This document shows positions 1-13,477 of a stretch of 64,000 nucleotides of DNA, piece by piece (the stretch's first letter is position 1; each line of letters starts with the position of its first letter). The DNA is taken from the NCBI GenBank assembly GCA_902729315.2, contig LR746278.1, forward strand, positions 1,251,001 through 1,315,000, written 5' to 3'. The position numbers and the translations under genes were made by a program. This stretch comes from Spirodela intermedia. Taxonomy: Eukaryota; Streptophyta; Magnoliopsida; Alismatales; Araceae. The notes under the pieces are model-generated. The model was not told where the DNA came from. It worked only from the letters and a program-made list of their open reading frames with translations, and searched no databases.

Positions 1-1259
1 TTGAAAGGCCTTGTCTCTACTGCTGCTGCCGCCCCTTATCTTGACTCACTGACTGCCCACTTGCAGCCCCACTCGGACCATTTTTGCTCTCAGGTAAGCT
101 TCCCTTCGTCAAATTTTTAGCTCATTTCTCTCTCTCTCTCTCTCTCTCTCCAGAAAAATGAAAGATTCAACAATGTTCATGTTCAGGATTGGGAAGAAGA
201 CGGGGAATCGAGACGGACCTCCAGAGAGTAAGATGAGATCTGGGGAAAGCCTCCATTAAGCGAGGATGGAAAACCCAAGACTGAGTTGAAGACCGAGTTC
301 AAAACCGGAGCTGAAGAAGAAGACCGTGGAGGACTTCGCCGCCGTCACCATCCACCGTCTCTGACGGCGGCCAACCCCCGACGGCCTCCGGGTCTCCAAC
401 TTCATCTCTTACTTCGGTACACCCCTCTTCTTCGCAGTCGTAACTTTTCGCCCGGAGCTCCCCTCCCTGTCGTCTGTACCATCTGAGCAATCCTTCCGGG
501 ATCACCCTGTTTTGGAGGATCGTCAGAGCTTCCTGCTCGCAGACGCCTATCGAGACCATCCTTAAATCATCAAATTATCTCTTTCTCATATACAGGGGAG
601 ACGGCGAAGAGGACGCTTAACGATTCTCATGAAGGTGGTGGAGCCGGAGAGTTGACCAAAAGGAGCTGACTCCGATCATGTTGGTCCACGTATACAGCCC
701 ACCAAAATTACTTCCCAAGCCCTTTCTGTACGCACACTCGAAACCGAATATCTTAATCAGTGATTTCGTCAAGCGGCAAATTCGAATACAAAGTAAAAAT
801 AAATAAATTTGAGATTAATAAGATTATTGAGATTTTTTGGGCCTGCAAGCCATAATGGGCTTTTGATGAAGCCCAAAACCGTCCCGAATCCAGTCCAATC
901 ACGCGATGGAGGTAGCAGAAAACCCTGAGAGGCTGCCATGATTTCTTCTCGAGAGAAGGCTCCTGGGACAGCGAGGAGGGAGAGGAGGGCGATGGTGGTC
1001 GAAGAAGATCCGAGTGCTCTCACTTTTTCGTGTGCATGTTCAGGGAAGATGAGGATCTCAGGGTTGACGAAGCGAACAACTGGGAGAAAGGAGAATTTCT
1101 CTGCCTCAGATAATACTCGGCGGCTGCGCCTAGTTCCTTCAGAATTCGAGCTCCATCGAAACGATCCCTAGGAGAGAGGGCACAGAAAAAATCCTCCATT
1201 TTGGGTGGCCCGCAGGTACGCCTTCTCTTTCTGGGTTTTTAAGTTTCAGTTCTGAAAAA

Positions 1260-1296
<37 letters not shown>

Positions 1297-2240
1297 TACT
1301 ATGAGTCGGTTGAGTGGATTGTTAAATCATAGAGCTCTCTGTTATTATTTAATCTGCAAGCCCTCCACTGCATATGCAGAGACTGTTGACCTGATGGGAG
1401 GCGATTCTTCTATCCGTTCTTAGATCACTGATTAGTGGATGAGTTCCAGCTGCACTTTCCTATGGTTATCAAAAATCTTATTTTTCTCTGTCACAAATCT
1501 CTCTGATATCACTTGGAAAACGACACTGTAGCTTAACCTAATCTCAACTCCAAATTAGTTTTGCCAAGAATTATATACATATAATGGATCCCCCTCCCCA
1601 GCCCAGTGGTTGTTCTGTGACGCTCAAAAATTGCAGATCATGTGAGAATAATCTTCTGAATGTGTTCAGAGGGGGACGCTTAATGTTGTCATCGCTCCAC
1701 ATATAAGCTGCATCAAGCTTATTTGGGTCAAATATCCCGTCAACTGAAAATCATCCTTCCCCATGTAATGAAACCTTTTGATTGTTGAAGTTATCCAGAT
1801 CTTCTTGGTTCACGTTCTCAGCTTCTCCTGTTGAAGAATCTTACCCTTTTGAGTGCTGAACAATTCAAGAATCCACGAGGTGGACTCCTTCTAGTTAAAG
1901 GAAGAAAAAACAAGCTGGGAGCTGGATTCACTCAAGTGGATTTTTACCCTCTGAGTTAACTCAGTTGATGAGTGTTCTCCATCACCAGAGGGTCAATTAT
2001 CTTGCGGAAGCTGGAAGCCTGGACGAGGTGGTTCCTCTATGGGTCAACGGGTTGTTCATACTCCGATACCTTCATCTTATTTTGTTGGTTTTCGTCGCAG
2101 GTTCTTCGACGCAGAGATGGGTATCATCTCCTTTTCTTCATTGGCATCGTATATCGGCGAATATCATATGGCCATTCTTAGTAAACGAGGGTTCTGAGTA
2201 ATAATGCAGGCGGCCAGAGGAACGACATGTCCTCTTTATT
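1..2240. other. Intergenic or unassigned 5' edge, no supported gene
   Basis: No family was recognised here. Bases 1-91 read open on the plus strand and end in CAG|GTAAGC, so they could be the last part of an exon cut by the window edge, but the peptide matches nothing I know. Between 190 and 560 there are short open stretches in several frames, rich in K, E and R, without a consistent frame. A (CT)n run lies at about 127-151 and an (AT)n run at about 1262-1293. TGGGCC/TGGGCT motifs and an AAACCCT element at 838-928 look like a promoter, followed by a 77-codon plus-strand ORF (938-1171) that I do not recognise. Confidence 0.4.
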
Positions 2241-3706
2241 TCATTCACATGCGAGCTTCGTGCCGAAGCTGGTCAGGCAGATGGCGAACGCCTGGAAGGC
2301 CGAGAGCGGCTGCCGGAAGTCCATGGTGAACAGGTCGTCTCCGACCTTCCCGAACTGGAGCAGCACCGTCTCTTCATCTCCGGCGAACACCCGCCGGCTG
2401 CTGGCGTCCTGCCTCGCCGGCGCCGGCGGCGCCGCCAGTTGGAAGTTCTTCACGGAGGCCACCGTCACCCGGCCGTGGAAATTCAGGCACCAGCACTGCA
2501 AATGCTCGTGCCATCTCGGAGCTTTGTTGCAGAGAACGATGGGCTTGGCGTCGTCTTCCTTCGGCTGCGGACAGTGGAGAGTGGAGGTCATCCTCCTCGG
2601 GCTCTTCGACCTGAAGAGGTTAAATCTGTACGAGACTTGCCCGATCTCGTAGCTGCCGGCGGGCTCCTGGGGGCTGACCTGCTTGCCGCCGGCGAACTGG
2701 CGGCGCGCTCGGGTCACCGCGGGCCTCGCGCCCTCGAACGGCGGCTGGCTGTCGTACATTCTGAACTTCGTTCCCCAGAAGTTGGACCTGTAACAATAGT
2801 TCATGTCAACTATAGCAATCCAAGATTTTGAGGCCTCCTCCGGCATGATCCAGATGACTGCCTCGCCTTCCCCCGCCAGATACGGCGGCGCCGCCACAGC
2901 CCTCGCCGGACAAGATGATACCTCGCAAATCACAAGTACAATAACGGGTAATCTCGATAAACCCATCGGGAGTCTTACCGCAACCTGCCCACATAGCCCC
3001 TGCTTCCCGGCGAGACGTCGTCGGCGTCGAGGGAGACGATGTATTCGGTGCAGGCGCTGCGCCTGAATCTCCGGGCGGCCAGGAGGAACTTCCCCTTATC
3101 CACGAATTCTCCAACAAAAGAAAATAATAAAAATAAACCAGTCAATCGATCGAGATCGCCCCAGAAAGTAAAAAGTAGGGGAGCATAATTCATCCGCTCT
3201 TGAGGGGAAGGGGGAGGAAGAGCTGCTGCATACTTGGAGAGAGGCTGAGGTAGAGGTAGAAGGTGGAGGTCTTCTTGTTCCTCTTGATGAAGCATTGAAG
3301 GGGGAGATCTCTCGGGCCGGGCTGCAAGACATCGTCGCATCCACCGGTCAGATCGGCGGAAATCAGAAGGAAGAGGAGGGCGGAAGGTGGGTTCGTGGGG
3401 GGGAACCTGTTTGAGAGAGTAAGGGAAGGTGATCTTCCCGGACTCTGGTGGGGAGCTGACGATGCCCATGGTGATTTCCCTCCACCTCTTGCAGACGCAG
3501 GCGCAGGCCACCACGTTCTTCCTCACCGGCCATCTGTCCTCGCTCAGCTCGACCCTTCCGAGGATGTCGCTCAGGAGGTCCGGGGGCATCTGGGCCCACC
3601 GGTCCTCGGCCCCTTCCTCCTCCGACACCGCGTCGCCGCCCTCATCCTCCTCCTGGTGAACGGGAACGACGGCGGCGCCGCCGGAGAAGGCGCCCCTCTG
3701 AGCCAT
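2241..3706 (-). CDS. Tubby-like F-box protein (TULP)
   Basis: Four exons: 3407-3706, 3234-3321, 2979-3108 and 2241-2787. All introns are GT..AG and the phases close to give 354 aa. Residues about 37-80 form an F-box ([20 protein letters not shown], then [11 protein letters not shown]), which is expected to bind SKP1 in an SCF ubiquitin ligase. Residues about 90-354 are the tubby domain: [10 protein letters not shown] at the exon 1 end, [45 protein letters not shown] and the classic C-terminus FGTKLACE. The tubby barrel of the family binds phosphoinositides at the plasma membrane, from which plant TULPs can be released under stress. The length is at the short end of the family because the linker between the PRRM and NKAPRWHE motifs is compact. 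The start at 3706 was chosen because it precedes the acidic leader and the F-box. Which TULP paralogue it is cannot be fixed from sequence alone. Confidence 0.95.
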
Positions 3707-4104
3707 CGCCCTTCCGGGAGCGAAGAGGGGCAGAGAGGAGCTGGGGCGCCCTTCCCCTGCCCGACAAAGACAGAGGGATATCTACTGGGCCAAAGGCCGG
3801 GGGGTTGAACGGAAGGGAGACAAGTGCGGGGGCGCCCCCGCCGCCGCTGGTGGCCCCAGCGCCACACTCAAAGGGCAAAATTCTGAAGGGAACGTGCAGA
3901 TTTTATCTTCTGGCGAGCTCCGTGGCCGCTCAAATAGAAAACGGCCAGCACCGCAAGTTTTTAGTCTTCGTCAAACCCCCCCTCTCAAGTCCCGCTTTTC
4001 AACGGGTCTTGCTGGATTTATGGTCCCAAAATATTATTCTAGGTCAGTTATTCATGTTCTACGCATATTATATTCTTCCTCTTCATTTTTTTATCCGTGG
4101 TAGA

Positions 4105-4159
<55 letters not shown>

Positions 4160-6298
4160 CTATGTTGTTAATAAACTAGATAAATACCATTTTCTGAGTT
4201 TTTAAAAAAATGGGTTTTTGGGTTACTGAACGTGAAACGAAAACCAGGAAGATTTATTCTCAATTTTTATAATCAAAATTGCATATTTATTTCTAGATCA
4301 TCCTTGAAAATTGGGATGTCACCGAGGGAGCCCGTCAATTGAGTGGAATGGATGACAGGCGACTAGGGGGTAGGTTTCCACCGAAGTAGAGCTGGGCACT
4401 ACGATGCCAAGACTGCGTTGCGTGCCCGCCGATGTTGTCATGTGCCTCACGAGTCAACCGCGTTTTCTCTACGAATAGACCAGAATCAATCTCTCTCTCT
4501 CTCTGGAGATTAATAAGCCATAATAAGCTATAATTTCTCAATGCACTGAGAAGCCTTCTGGTCTATAAATGAAGGAAAAATTTCATCCATACAGTTTTTA
4601 CATTGTGCGTCGCAAATCTCTCTCATTATAAGAGAAAACTCAGCTAAAAAAGGGAATTACTCTGATAATCCCACTTAAATTAAACATCCTTTACCCAACA
4701 CAGCAGACCTGAATGAGGCAAATAGCACATGAAATTTTGCATCTCATTAGACTCTTTTGCAAAGAATAATAATAATAAAATAAATAAATAAAGAGTTTTT
4801 ATTTCCTCAATGTATCTCCGACGATTTAATGGGAATATTAGATGAAAGTTTGTATTTTTTTTCCTCCTCCCACCCTCTTCATTTAAATAAACTTTAAAAA
4901 ATATTCAGCCAAGAAGAAATTCGCTTATTTTCTCAAATAAATTTCCCTTTTCATCCTTTATCATAAAAATCAGCCCACAATTAAAGAAAATGGTTACTGG
5001 GGAACCATCATTGTCTCTGACTTGCTATCTTCCACTTCAAAAGTAGCTATTTAATTAAATGTGGAGATCGAACCACGCACACCCCCTCCCTTCTTTCCAA
5101 GAAACGGGTTCTATGCACTGGTTTTATTTTACCGAGAAAATCTAAACCCAAAAAAAAAAAAAAAAAAAAAAAAACTCAAAATCAAAATTATAGGACGTTA
5201 GTTGATATCTGTTTACCTACCTTAGCGCTACCATGTAAGCGCTCGATCCATCCAACTAAGCTGAGCATATATATTGCAGTCATCTCAGCATTCTTCGTCT
5301 GGTCAAAATCAGAGCATATTCCTCAGAAAGATCTCTTTTTAGGAGACGGGGACTTCGATAGGACCGAATCCCACATCGATATTTGCATAACCAAATTTGC
5401 CCTCGGTCGTTTCTGCATTGAGGAGGATAAATTATGGGTAATTAAATCAGATGAGATAATGAAATTTTCATTGAGGTCAAGAGGAAAACTCCAAGAATCA
5501 TCTAACCCAGAGGTAAGAAGGAATGAGAGAATGCGTGAGAAAGACTGTCTTAGATGAGAAATAATCAAAAGGTAAGAATGCAGGTTATTCCTTGTTCGCT
5601 AGGAAGAAGCACTGATTAGATCTATCCGAAGCTTCAAAAGTTCATAAAAAAAGCAAAAAAAGTCAAACGAGCTGGAGAATAGTTCAGTGAAAGGGAGCAA
5701 GAAAGTATAAACCGCAGCCATGGAAAAGAAGACTGATAAAAGCTTGCATATAGAGCAGAGACCTCGCAGAGCTATGATGCTCGCTGAGACATTTCAGTGA
5801 GTTCTAATGGCGGTGCGAGAAAATTTGACGGAAGAAAATTCCCATGTGATCATTACCCTTGGACACTGAAAAAGATGGAACTGACATATGATTCTCGGAA
5901 ACATGAGGCTCCACAAGTCCGCAAATAAAGAGATATGCCAGGCTTTCTAGCATGCATCTACCAAATGAGAAATGTCGGAAAGCCTCATTTATGAGCCACA
6001 ACAAGATTTCCATAGCTTCCTTCCCTCATGGTTCCAACCCTTGCACGCACAAATCAACAGATCTGAACATTCATAGGGTGTGATCGACCACCACCCAATA
6101 ACTTACAGTGAATAACAACAGAAGCTCATTTACAATAAAAACTCTTCTCGGCATTATTGTTTGGATAATCCATTGTTGAAAATTGTGTTTAACATCATCC
6201 GATGCGAGAGGAAAATAATGGGAAAACAATATATTACAAAATGGAAGAAGAAGAATGTACTGTAAAATTCATTAAAAAGGGTCACTTTTCGTGCCTTC
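3707..6298. other. Intergenic, upstream of TULP and downstream of CIPK
   Basis: No coding region is supported. It holds a (CT)n/(CTAT)n microsatellite at about 4108-4160, AT-rich sequence and a poly(A) run of about 24 at 5150-5174. A split tRNA-like motif pair on the minus strand lies at 5058-5275. Short ORFs near 5323-5568 and 5804-6013 have no recognisable domain. Confidence 0.6.
5058..5275 (-). repeat. Interrupted tRNA-derived (SINE-like) sequence
   Basis: On the minus strand, AGCTTAGTTGGATGG (about 5251-5268) resembles the D-arm/A-box of a tRNA and is followed by an anticodon-arm-like stretch, GAGCGCTTACATGGTAGCGC. A perfect B-box-like GGTTCGATCTCC sits about 150 bp further on (about 5064-5075). 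In an intact tRNA or SINE head the two boxes are 30-50 bp apart, so the intervening sequence with its long A/T run looks like an insertion. Pol III activity is not implied. Confidence 0.35.
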
Positions 6299-7777
6299 CT
6301 ATTCCGTGTCAGAAGCAATAATTGCAGGGGCAGCAGATTCCCCATACATGAGGTTCTGCAGCCCAGGCTTGAGTTCCCTGTTGCAGAACTCCTCGTATTC
6401 TCCCTTGTCCCCTGCCTTCTTCTTGACCTCCACCACTACCAATGAGGGTGTGAGCTCGAATATCTCAGCAGCTATTGTCAGAGGGCCATTCACACCTTCC
6501 CTTGTTCCTTCCAGGCTCACCTGGCAATCTTTCTTCCTCACAGAGAAGCTCACGACCTTCGCAATTTCCTCCAATTTGGATATAATCTTCGATATTGGCT
6601 CCCCAGAGACGAACCTCGACTCCTCTCCCGTCTCCTCAAACAGCCCCGAGAGATCAAATCCACGGGAGAAGGATATGATATCAAAGGCGTTCAGGCTGGA
6701 CGGCCGCGGCAGCCCCAGCCCTGCGCGCCTTTGCTTGAATCCATCCGAAAGGGAGGAAGTGGAGGATTCCGAGTCGGCTTCCGACTCTGCTTCCGACTCT
6801 GATTTCTCGGAATCGACTGTGTCAAGGGTGGCGGTGTCATCGAGGTTGTAGAGGCGGTCATCCTCGATGTAGAACCGAATGTGACGGAAGCCCTTCTTGA
6901 ACCAACGATTCTCCATGATGTCTGGTATGTTCATCCGTGTATCAGGGTTCGTGTCCAGAAGACGGTTCAGCAGGCGAATGAGTTCGGGAGAGAACCACCT
7001 GGGGCACCGGAACTCCCCCTTGTAGATCTTCCGATACATGGCCATGACGTTCTGGTCGTGGAAAGGTAGGTATCCCGCCATCAGCACGAAGAGGATCACA
7101 CCGCAGGACCAGATGTCGACCTTGGCGGCGTCGTAGCCCTTGCGGGCGAGCACCTCGGGGGCGACGTACGCCGGGGTGCCACAGAAGGTGTGGAAGAGCC
7201 CATCCTGGCGGATCTGCTCCGACACGGCGCTGAGGCCGAAATCGGACACCTTCAAATCCCCCTTATCATCCAGGAGGAGATTCTCCGGCTTCAGATCGCG
7301 ATGGTACACCCCGCGAGCGTGGCAGAACGCGACGGCGGAGATGAGCTGCTGAAAGTATTTCCGCGCCGTCTCCTCTCGGAGCCGCCCCTTGGCCACCCTC
7401 CCGAACAACTCCCCACCGCGGACATACTCCATTACGAAGTAGATCTTGGTCTTGGTGGCCATAACCTCGAACAGCTGCACGATGTTCGGGTGGCGGACCC
7501 GCCGGAGGATGGCAATCTCCCGCTTGATGTGCGCCATCATCCCCCCCTTGAGGATCTTCTCCTTGTCCAGCACCTTGATCGCTACGCTCTCCCCCGTCCT
7601 CGCGTTCCTCGCATGGTAGACCTTCGCGAACGTCCCATGGCCGAGCAGCTTCCCCACCTCGTACCTCCCCAATAGGAGCTTCTGCCCTTCCTTCCTAGAA
7701 CCTCTCAGGGGGCCGCTGCCGCTGCCGCTGCCGCCGGCGCCGGCGCCGGCGCTCTGGTTATCTGTCTCCGTCGCCAT
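6299..7777 (-). CDS. CIPK: CBL-interacting protein kinase, CIPK12/19 type (SnRK3)
   Basis: An intronless 492-aa Ser/Thr kinase. The glycine loop GHGTFAKVY is at about 46-54, the ATP lysine K68 is in VAIKV, the catalytic loop HRDLKPEN starts at 159, DFG is at 179-181 and the activation loop ends in APE (206-208). The C-terminal regulatory part has the NAF motif [10 protein letters not shown] (361-370), which binds calcineurin B-like Ca2+ sensors and relieves autoinhibition. A PP2C-interaction region follows (about 388-424). The acidic/serine linker (about 318-345), [10 protein letters not shown] and the terminal SDTE match the CIPK12/19 subgroup; loss of introns is typical of one CIPK clade. 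The frame stays open 73 codons further upstream to another ATG at 7996, but homology starts near 7777 with MATETD, so that start was chosen. The expected role is Ca2+-dependent phosphorylation of ion transporters at membranes. Confidence 0.95.
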   Translation of the reverse strand: MATETDNQSAGAGAGGSGSGSGPLRGSRKEGQKLLLGRYEVGKLLGHGTFAKVYHARNARTGESVAIKVLDKEKILKGGMMAHIKREIAILRRVRHPNIVQLFEVMATKTKIYFVMEYVRGGELFGRVAKGRLREETARKYFQQLISAVAFCHARGVYHRDLKPENLLLDDKGDLKVSDFGLSAVSEQIRQDGLFHTFCGTPAYVAPEVLARKGYDAAKVDIWSCGVILFVLMAGYLPFHDQNVMAMYRKIYKGEFRCPRWFSPELIRLLNRLLDTNPDTRMNIPDIMENRWFKKGFRHIRFYIEDDRLYNLDDTATLDTVDSEKSESEAESEADSESSTSSLSDGFKQRRAGLGLPRPSSLNAFDIISFSRGFDLSGLFEETGEESRFVSGEPISKIISKLEEIAKVVSFSVRKKDCQVSLEGTREGVNGPLTIAAEIFELTPSLVVVEVKKKAGDKGEYEEFCNRELKPGLQNLMYGESAAPAIIASDTE

Positions 7778-8585
7778 TAGAGGAACCCCTCTGATCTCCC
7801 CGTCTTCCTCCTTTAAAAGGATGGGAGGTACAAACACGGCCGCCCCTTTTTGCGCCGTCAGGTCGTACCGCGAAAACTGACGGTTCCCGTTTGCCCGAAA
7901 ACCAGTGGGTCCGACAAACCTCAACGGTAATGTCTGCCGTTCAATCTTCCCTGTCGGGGACGACTCGTGGACGGCTGACAGCGACGGCCAGCTCATCAGG
8001 CTCCGCCCATCAAGTCCCGACGTGGCGGACGTTGGGCGGGCCTTTTATGAGCCGGACAGCTGGACTAAGGCCGATATCAGACGGTCAAGATTGCCGTTCT
8101 CACGGAAAACGCAAAAATCATGACAATCATGAAGAAGCATCTAATCGTCCTGTCTGGAATATTCCCGAACCCGCTACGGTCCACCCGTAGCGTACTTTAG
8201 TGTGCTTTCATTAGTGTATTTTAGTACACTTTCATATTTTTTTTAGCAAAATATCTCGTTCATGAGAATAATTAGGATAATAGCACCGTTTTGACCGGTC
8301 CCATCCCACTCTGATGCGCCATCCCATAAAAGTAACTTTAGCTTATATTGGTCACTTGTCTCGTAAAGAAGTTATTCAGCCCGGTCGCATACTCCAAACC
8401 GTTGACCTCACAGGAAGGCGTCAATTTGTCACAACTACCGCCGAAAAGCACTCTACCGTTGACTAGTCAAAAGATAATACTGGAGGGTGAACTTTATTTT
8501 TTACCATAAGCAACTAAATCTCCCCCTCCAATGGCAGGGAACAATTACTTGGTTCATAGGGGGACGCTGTCGGTGGGGATCACCG
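7778..8585. promoter_or_regulatory. CIPK promoter and 5' leader; peroxidase 3' flank
   Basis: GC-rich leader next to the CIPK start, then AT-rich sequence. It holds an 8-bp-stem hairpin (CGCTACGG/CCGTAGCG, about 8170-8191) and TTGAC/GTCAA W-box cores near 8400 and 8457-8468. No gene is seen. Confidence 0.45.
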
Positions 8586-9717
<1,132 letters not shown>

Positions 9718-10803
9718 GTCTGGTACAAATGGCTAGGAGAGGGTTGCTGCTGGTGATACTCCGCTTGCATGAACCCCCCTCGTCCTTATATAGCAGTGAC
9801 GGTCCGCAAAGTTTTCAACTATTGCTGCTGCAACGGAAAAATGCGTGTGTGTAACTTAACATGCAGGGAATGTGTGTGTGTGTGTGTCTCTCTCTCTCTC
9901 TCCCTCGCTTTCTATCTACCTATTCGACCATCCGTCTATCTACCAATTTGTATCAGGATGCTCGAATTCCAGTCGGACTTTGCGTGTGTACACAGAATGA
10001 CTTTCCGAAGGCGCGGAATCTTTGAAATGCGTGGCCCCTGGATGAAGTTGACTTTCTGAACATGACAACTGGAGCGCAGGATTCATCGCTGCTCACTATT
10101 TCAACGCTGCTACCCAAAAGTAGCAAGGAGCAGGTCGGTGAACAATTAATGCTCACGCGGAAGGTTTCTTGATTCAAGCCTCTCCCGGTTAAGCATCGAA
10201 TGGTAGGTAAGTCAACGGGTCGGGTCAACCCCGTGTTCCAGCTGCTCCTTTTTTCTTCGACACGGGTTTTAAAACTTATCTCGACTTACTTAGGTTCTAG
10301 AAATCTGCCCATTTTTTCTTCTCTCGTTACTGTCTCCTCATCACTCTTACATATTCTGTATATATATTCTCTCTCTAGGATGGTCTATTCGATTCCCATC
10401 AGAGGTAGTCGGGTTGGATGTGAGCTCATCAGATGAAAGCAAAAATGTAAGTTTTATAAGGTCATTATTCACATGAAATAAATGGTGCTACATAAAACAT
10501 GCAAGCTTAGTCTTACGATGATGCCATAAGTAGCCCGCTGATATTACGCTGACCGAATCTACGATGGAATTGGCCCTGCATTTGGTCAACGCTGACTGAA
10601 TCCAACTTTAACATCATTTTCATTAAGATATAATTTAATAAAGGGAGGGATAAACTTTGATAGCGTGTGCATGTACCGTATTCTCTGGGAAGTGGTCGTA
10701 GAGTCACCGATAAACATTATTCACCCATTTATTGAGAAAAATTGTGACGGAGAACAGAGATGAGGACATGCCCCGACGACAGATTCCAAGGAGCTTACAA
10801 ACC
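9718..10803. other. Intergenic, peroxidase promoter and PIG-L 3' flank
   Basis: Apart from the TATA box, it has a GT/CT microsatellite at about 9873-9902 and AT-rich sequence. Open frames here are short and lack recognisable domains. Confidence 0.5.
9786..9792 (-). promoter_or_regulatory. TATA box of the peroxidase gene
   Basis: TATATAA on the minus strand, 69 bp upstream of the peroxidase ATG, at a spacing that leaves a leader of about 35-40 nt. This is inferred from motif and position only. Confidence 0.6.
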
Positions 10804-13477
10804 CTAATGGCTGCTGACCTTCCTGAGGGTGTTCATGTAAGTGTAGCTGGAGAACAAGACGAACAGCTTTCGGAACCTGTAGAACCAGGGAAATTTACCC
10901 ACTCAAGTAAGCTAGAATTTGGGACAGATTCTCTCTTTATACGCACATATATGTAGATGCATGTGCATACCATAGCCACTGGCTCTGGTGTTCGGCCATG
11001 GCGCGGTAGCTCCTGCGAGGAGAGGCGTTCAGAAAGCAGCAGGTTTGGCCCGGATGACGAAGAAGGCAGTGGAAGATGGAGAGCCAGACATCAACAGGGC
11101 CAATGTACTTGCGAAGAATGCCTTTGCTGATCTGGACAGTCAGAAGCAACGAAAGCCCGTCATGCCAGAAACTCCGGAAAGCCCATGAGAAGTAAAGCTA
11201 ATCAAAGTGAGTGAAGACTCCTGAACTGGACTACAAATGATAGCGAGAGATGGTTATCAATGAACATGAAATATAACGAGGAGCAGAAACGTACGAGTTC
11301 CCATGCCTCATCTCTGTTTTCGCTCTCCCGCAGATAATTGCTGTTCGACAAATGAAGAGAGGAAGTCGAGATTGCATGGAAATGTTATCGAAGATGTCTT
11401 CAGCATACTTTGCTCAATAATGTGACAAGAAATTATTAAGGCAATAACATGAAGTCGTCCCGTTGTTCAGATGTGCGTTCAAGAGAGTTCCTCGGGCATT
11501 GATAGTCTGAACAAATGAAAGAGCTTGCTTACCGCAAACCATGGCGGACATCACGGTGATTTGGATGACCAGAAATCCCATAGCCATCAAACGTTATTAT
11601 CTGGAACAAAGAATGAAAAAACAATGGCTACATCTCAGAGCCAGCATGAATCTCCGCACCAGAATGCCGAGAGAGCATTCTATAAAGTTCATAAAAATAA
11701 TCCCATATCTGGAGAACATTGTTAAATGAAAGGAAATGATAGATAACAAAAGAATGTAAAAATTATGTGAACAAGATCAAATAAAAAACAGGACAAAAGA
11801 TGCAAACACCGGAGGAACCATTTTAATGGCGGAGTATGCTTTGCATAGGGAAATGACATGAAAAAATAACCAAGAATGTGCCAAACATTTGAGTAAATTT
11901 GGACACTACCGTGTCAATTTCAAGCATTTTGATTTGCTCCCCAATTATAGTGGCCAGCAAACCGTGATCCCATGGTTCATTAAATCCATCCTGAAAAGTT
12001 GTAGATAAATTTTGCTGCCAAATCATACGATATACACTGACAAGCCATATATCTGTTCCAAGAGAACCAAGAAACTGTGCCACAGAGAAATGGACACCTG
12101 TAGCTTTGGGTGATCGACTACTTTAACTTGCCGAGAAGGGACCTGCAAAGAAAGGTTGCTTCAAGCCAAGAATCATCTCTCAAATGATCAGCAGAAAGAT
12201 ATGCACAAGAATAGAGCTCTAAAATCACCCCGAGAACCGCACACGCTTGATAAAGCTCCTCCTTCCGGATGCTTCCCTTGCCTCCAGCATTGCCTGCGAA
12301 AAAGACAAGAAAAATCCACCAACTGTTGAAAGTTGAGCCCAAAAAAACAGCTTTTGACTGAAAGCATGGAGAAGATAAAGTTCAGCAGATAATATAATTT
12401 TACTAATCAGAGAAATATTTCTATTAAAAAATACATACTTTACAGAAGAATTTGAATGCCGAGATCTCTAATAAAAGAAGGGTACCTGTGGACATGCATA
12501 AAATGTGAAGACTGTGCCCTTGTGAAATCAAGAAAATAATAGTTGGCGAGAAAAACCTGAAATTAAAGAGCAAAGGCAAAAACAAATTACGTATTGCAAC
12601 ATTTACAGTAACTGAACAGTGTACTTCAGATATTCAAAGCAATGATTCAATAATCCAAGAAAAGTTGACACTTCACCCCACGAAATGACGCCAGTTCCTG
12701 GGATGCGAAGAATGATAATCCAGCCACACTTTCTTTGGAAATGTCATGACCGTGTGAGAAATAACTGAATTTTAACACCATAAATAATATAATTGAGCCC
12801 TTACAAACCTATCAGAAAGAAAAGGCCCCACTTTCATTTATTTTTTTCAGTTTTAAGCCCTAGAAAAATATTTGGATAAGTAAATCGCTCCTGTATTTTT
12901 TTCCTGTGCCCTCCTGTCCTCATGTAGAAAAACATCACCTCCCGAAAATGACGAAGATATACAGATAATATTTGAAATCATGTTTTTTGAGGTTCTAAAA
13001 ATATAATATTCCTTTAATCATACTGCAGAATGTAGATTTTCCCAGTTGGATTAATTCCTGAAAGGTTGGATAGATGCACAACATTCCTCAAGACCCAGAA
13101 GAATCAGGCATAACCCTTTACAAGGAACAAACTCTATTTCTATGCTAAATAAGGACAAGAAGACACAAAGGAAGAAACGTAGACCTACATTGATTCATCA
13201 TCAGGATGTGCAACAACTAGCAGTACTTTCTTGTTCTTAGCATTTTCACCTGATCCTGAAAGGAGAGAAAAATACAAATACAGAATGAAACCAATTACTA
13301 ACAAAGGAACTGAATTATTGATATATATACGTAAGTATGCACACATGTAGCTTATATTTCCTCACCATGAAAAATGGCCTGGAACTTTGATGGCACCATC
13401 GTTGAAGAATGGATAACCTTCCATAATGAGACTGCCCACAGCAAGATTATCACAGTGGCCATCCACATCCAAGCCAT
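10804..13477 (-). CDS. PIGL: GlcNAc-phosphatidylinositol de-N-acetylase (PIG-L/GPI12)
   Basis: Ten small exons: 13366-13477, 13189-13255, 12486-12556, 12229-12293, 12098-12142, 11910-11990, 11533-11600, 11295-11340, 10971-11131 and 10804-10876. Every junction is GT..AG, the phases close, and the product is 262 aa. An in-frame stop directly precedes the ATG. A hydrophobic N-terminal anchor (about residues 4-19) is followed by the LmbE/PIG-L fold. The zinc motif AHPDDES is at 53-59 and the second metal motif GHPNHRD is at 158-164. Family blocks RKEELYQACAVLG, WDHGLLATII, TFDGYGISGH and RKYIGPVDVWLS are present. The enzyme removes acetate from GlcNAc-PI, step two of GPI-anchor synthesis, on the cytosolic face of the ER. 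The usual plant HCNH is HPNH here, which keeps both histidines. The gene was assembled by eye from exons as short as 45 nt. Confidence 0.93.

Noticed and set aside
2439-2831. Plus-strand ORFs over the TULP last exon
   Set aside because: Shadows of the tubby domain encoded on the other strand.
8166-8250. Hairpin upstream of CIPK as a terminator or riboswitch
   Set aside because: Stem of only 8 bp in plant promoter DNA; no reason to assign regulatory RNA function.
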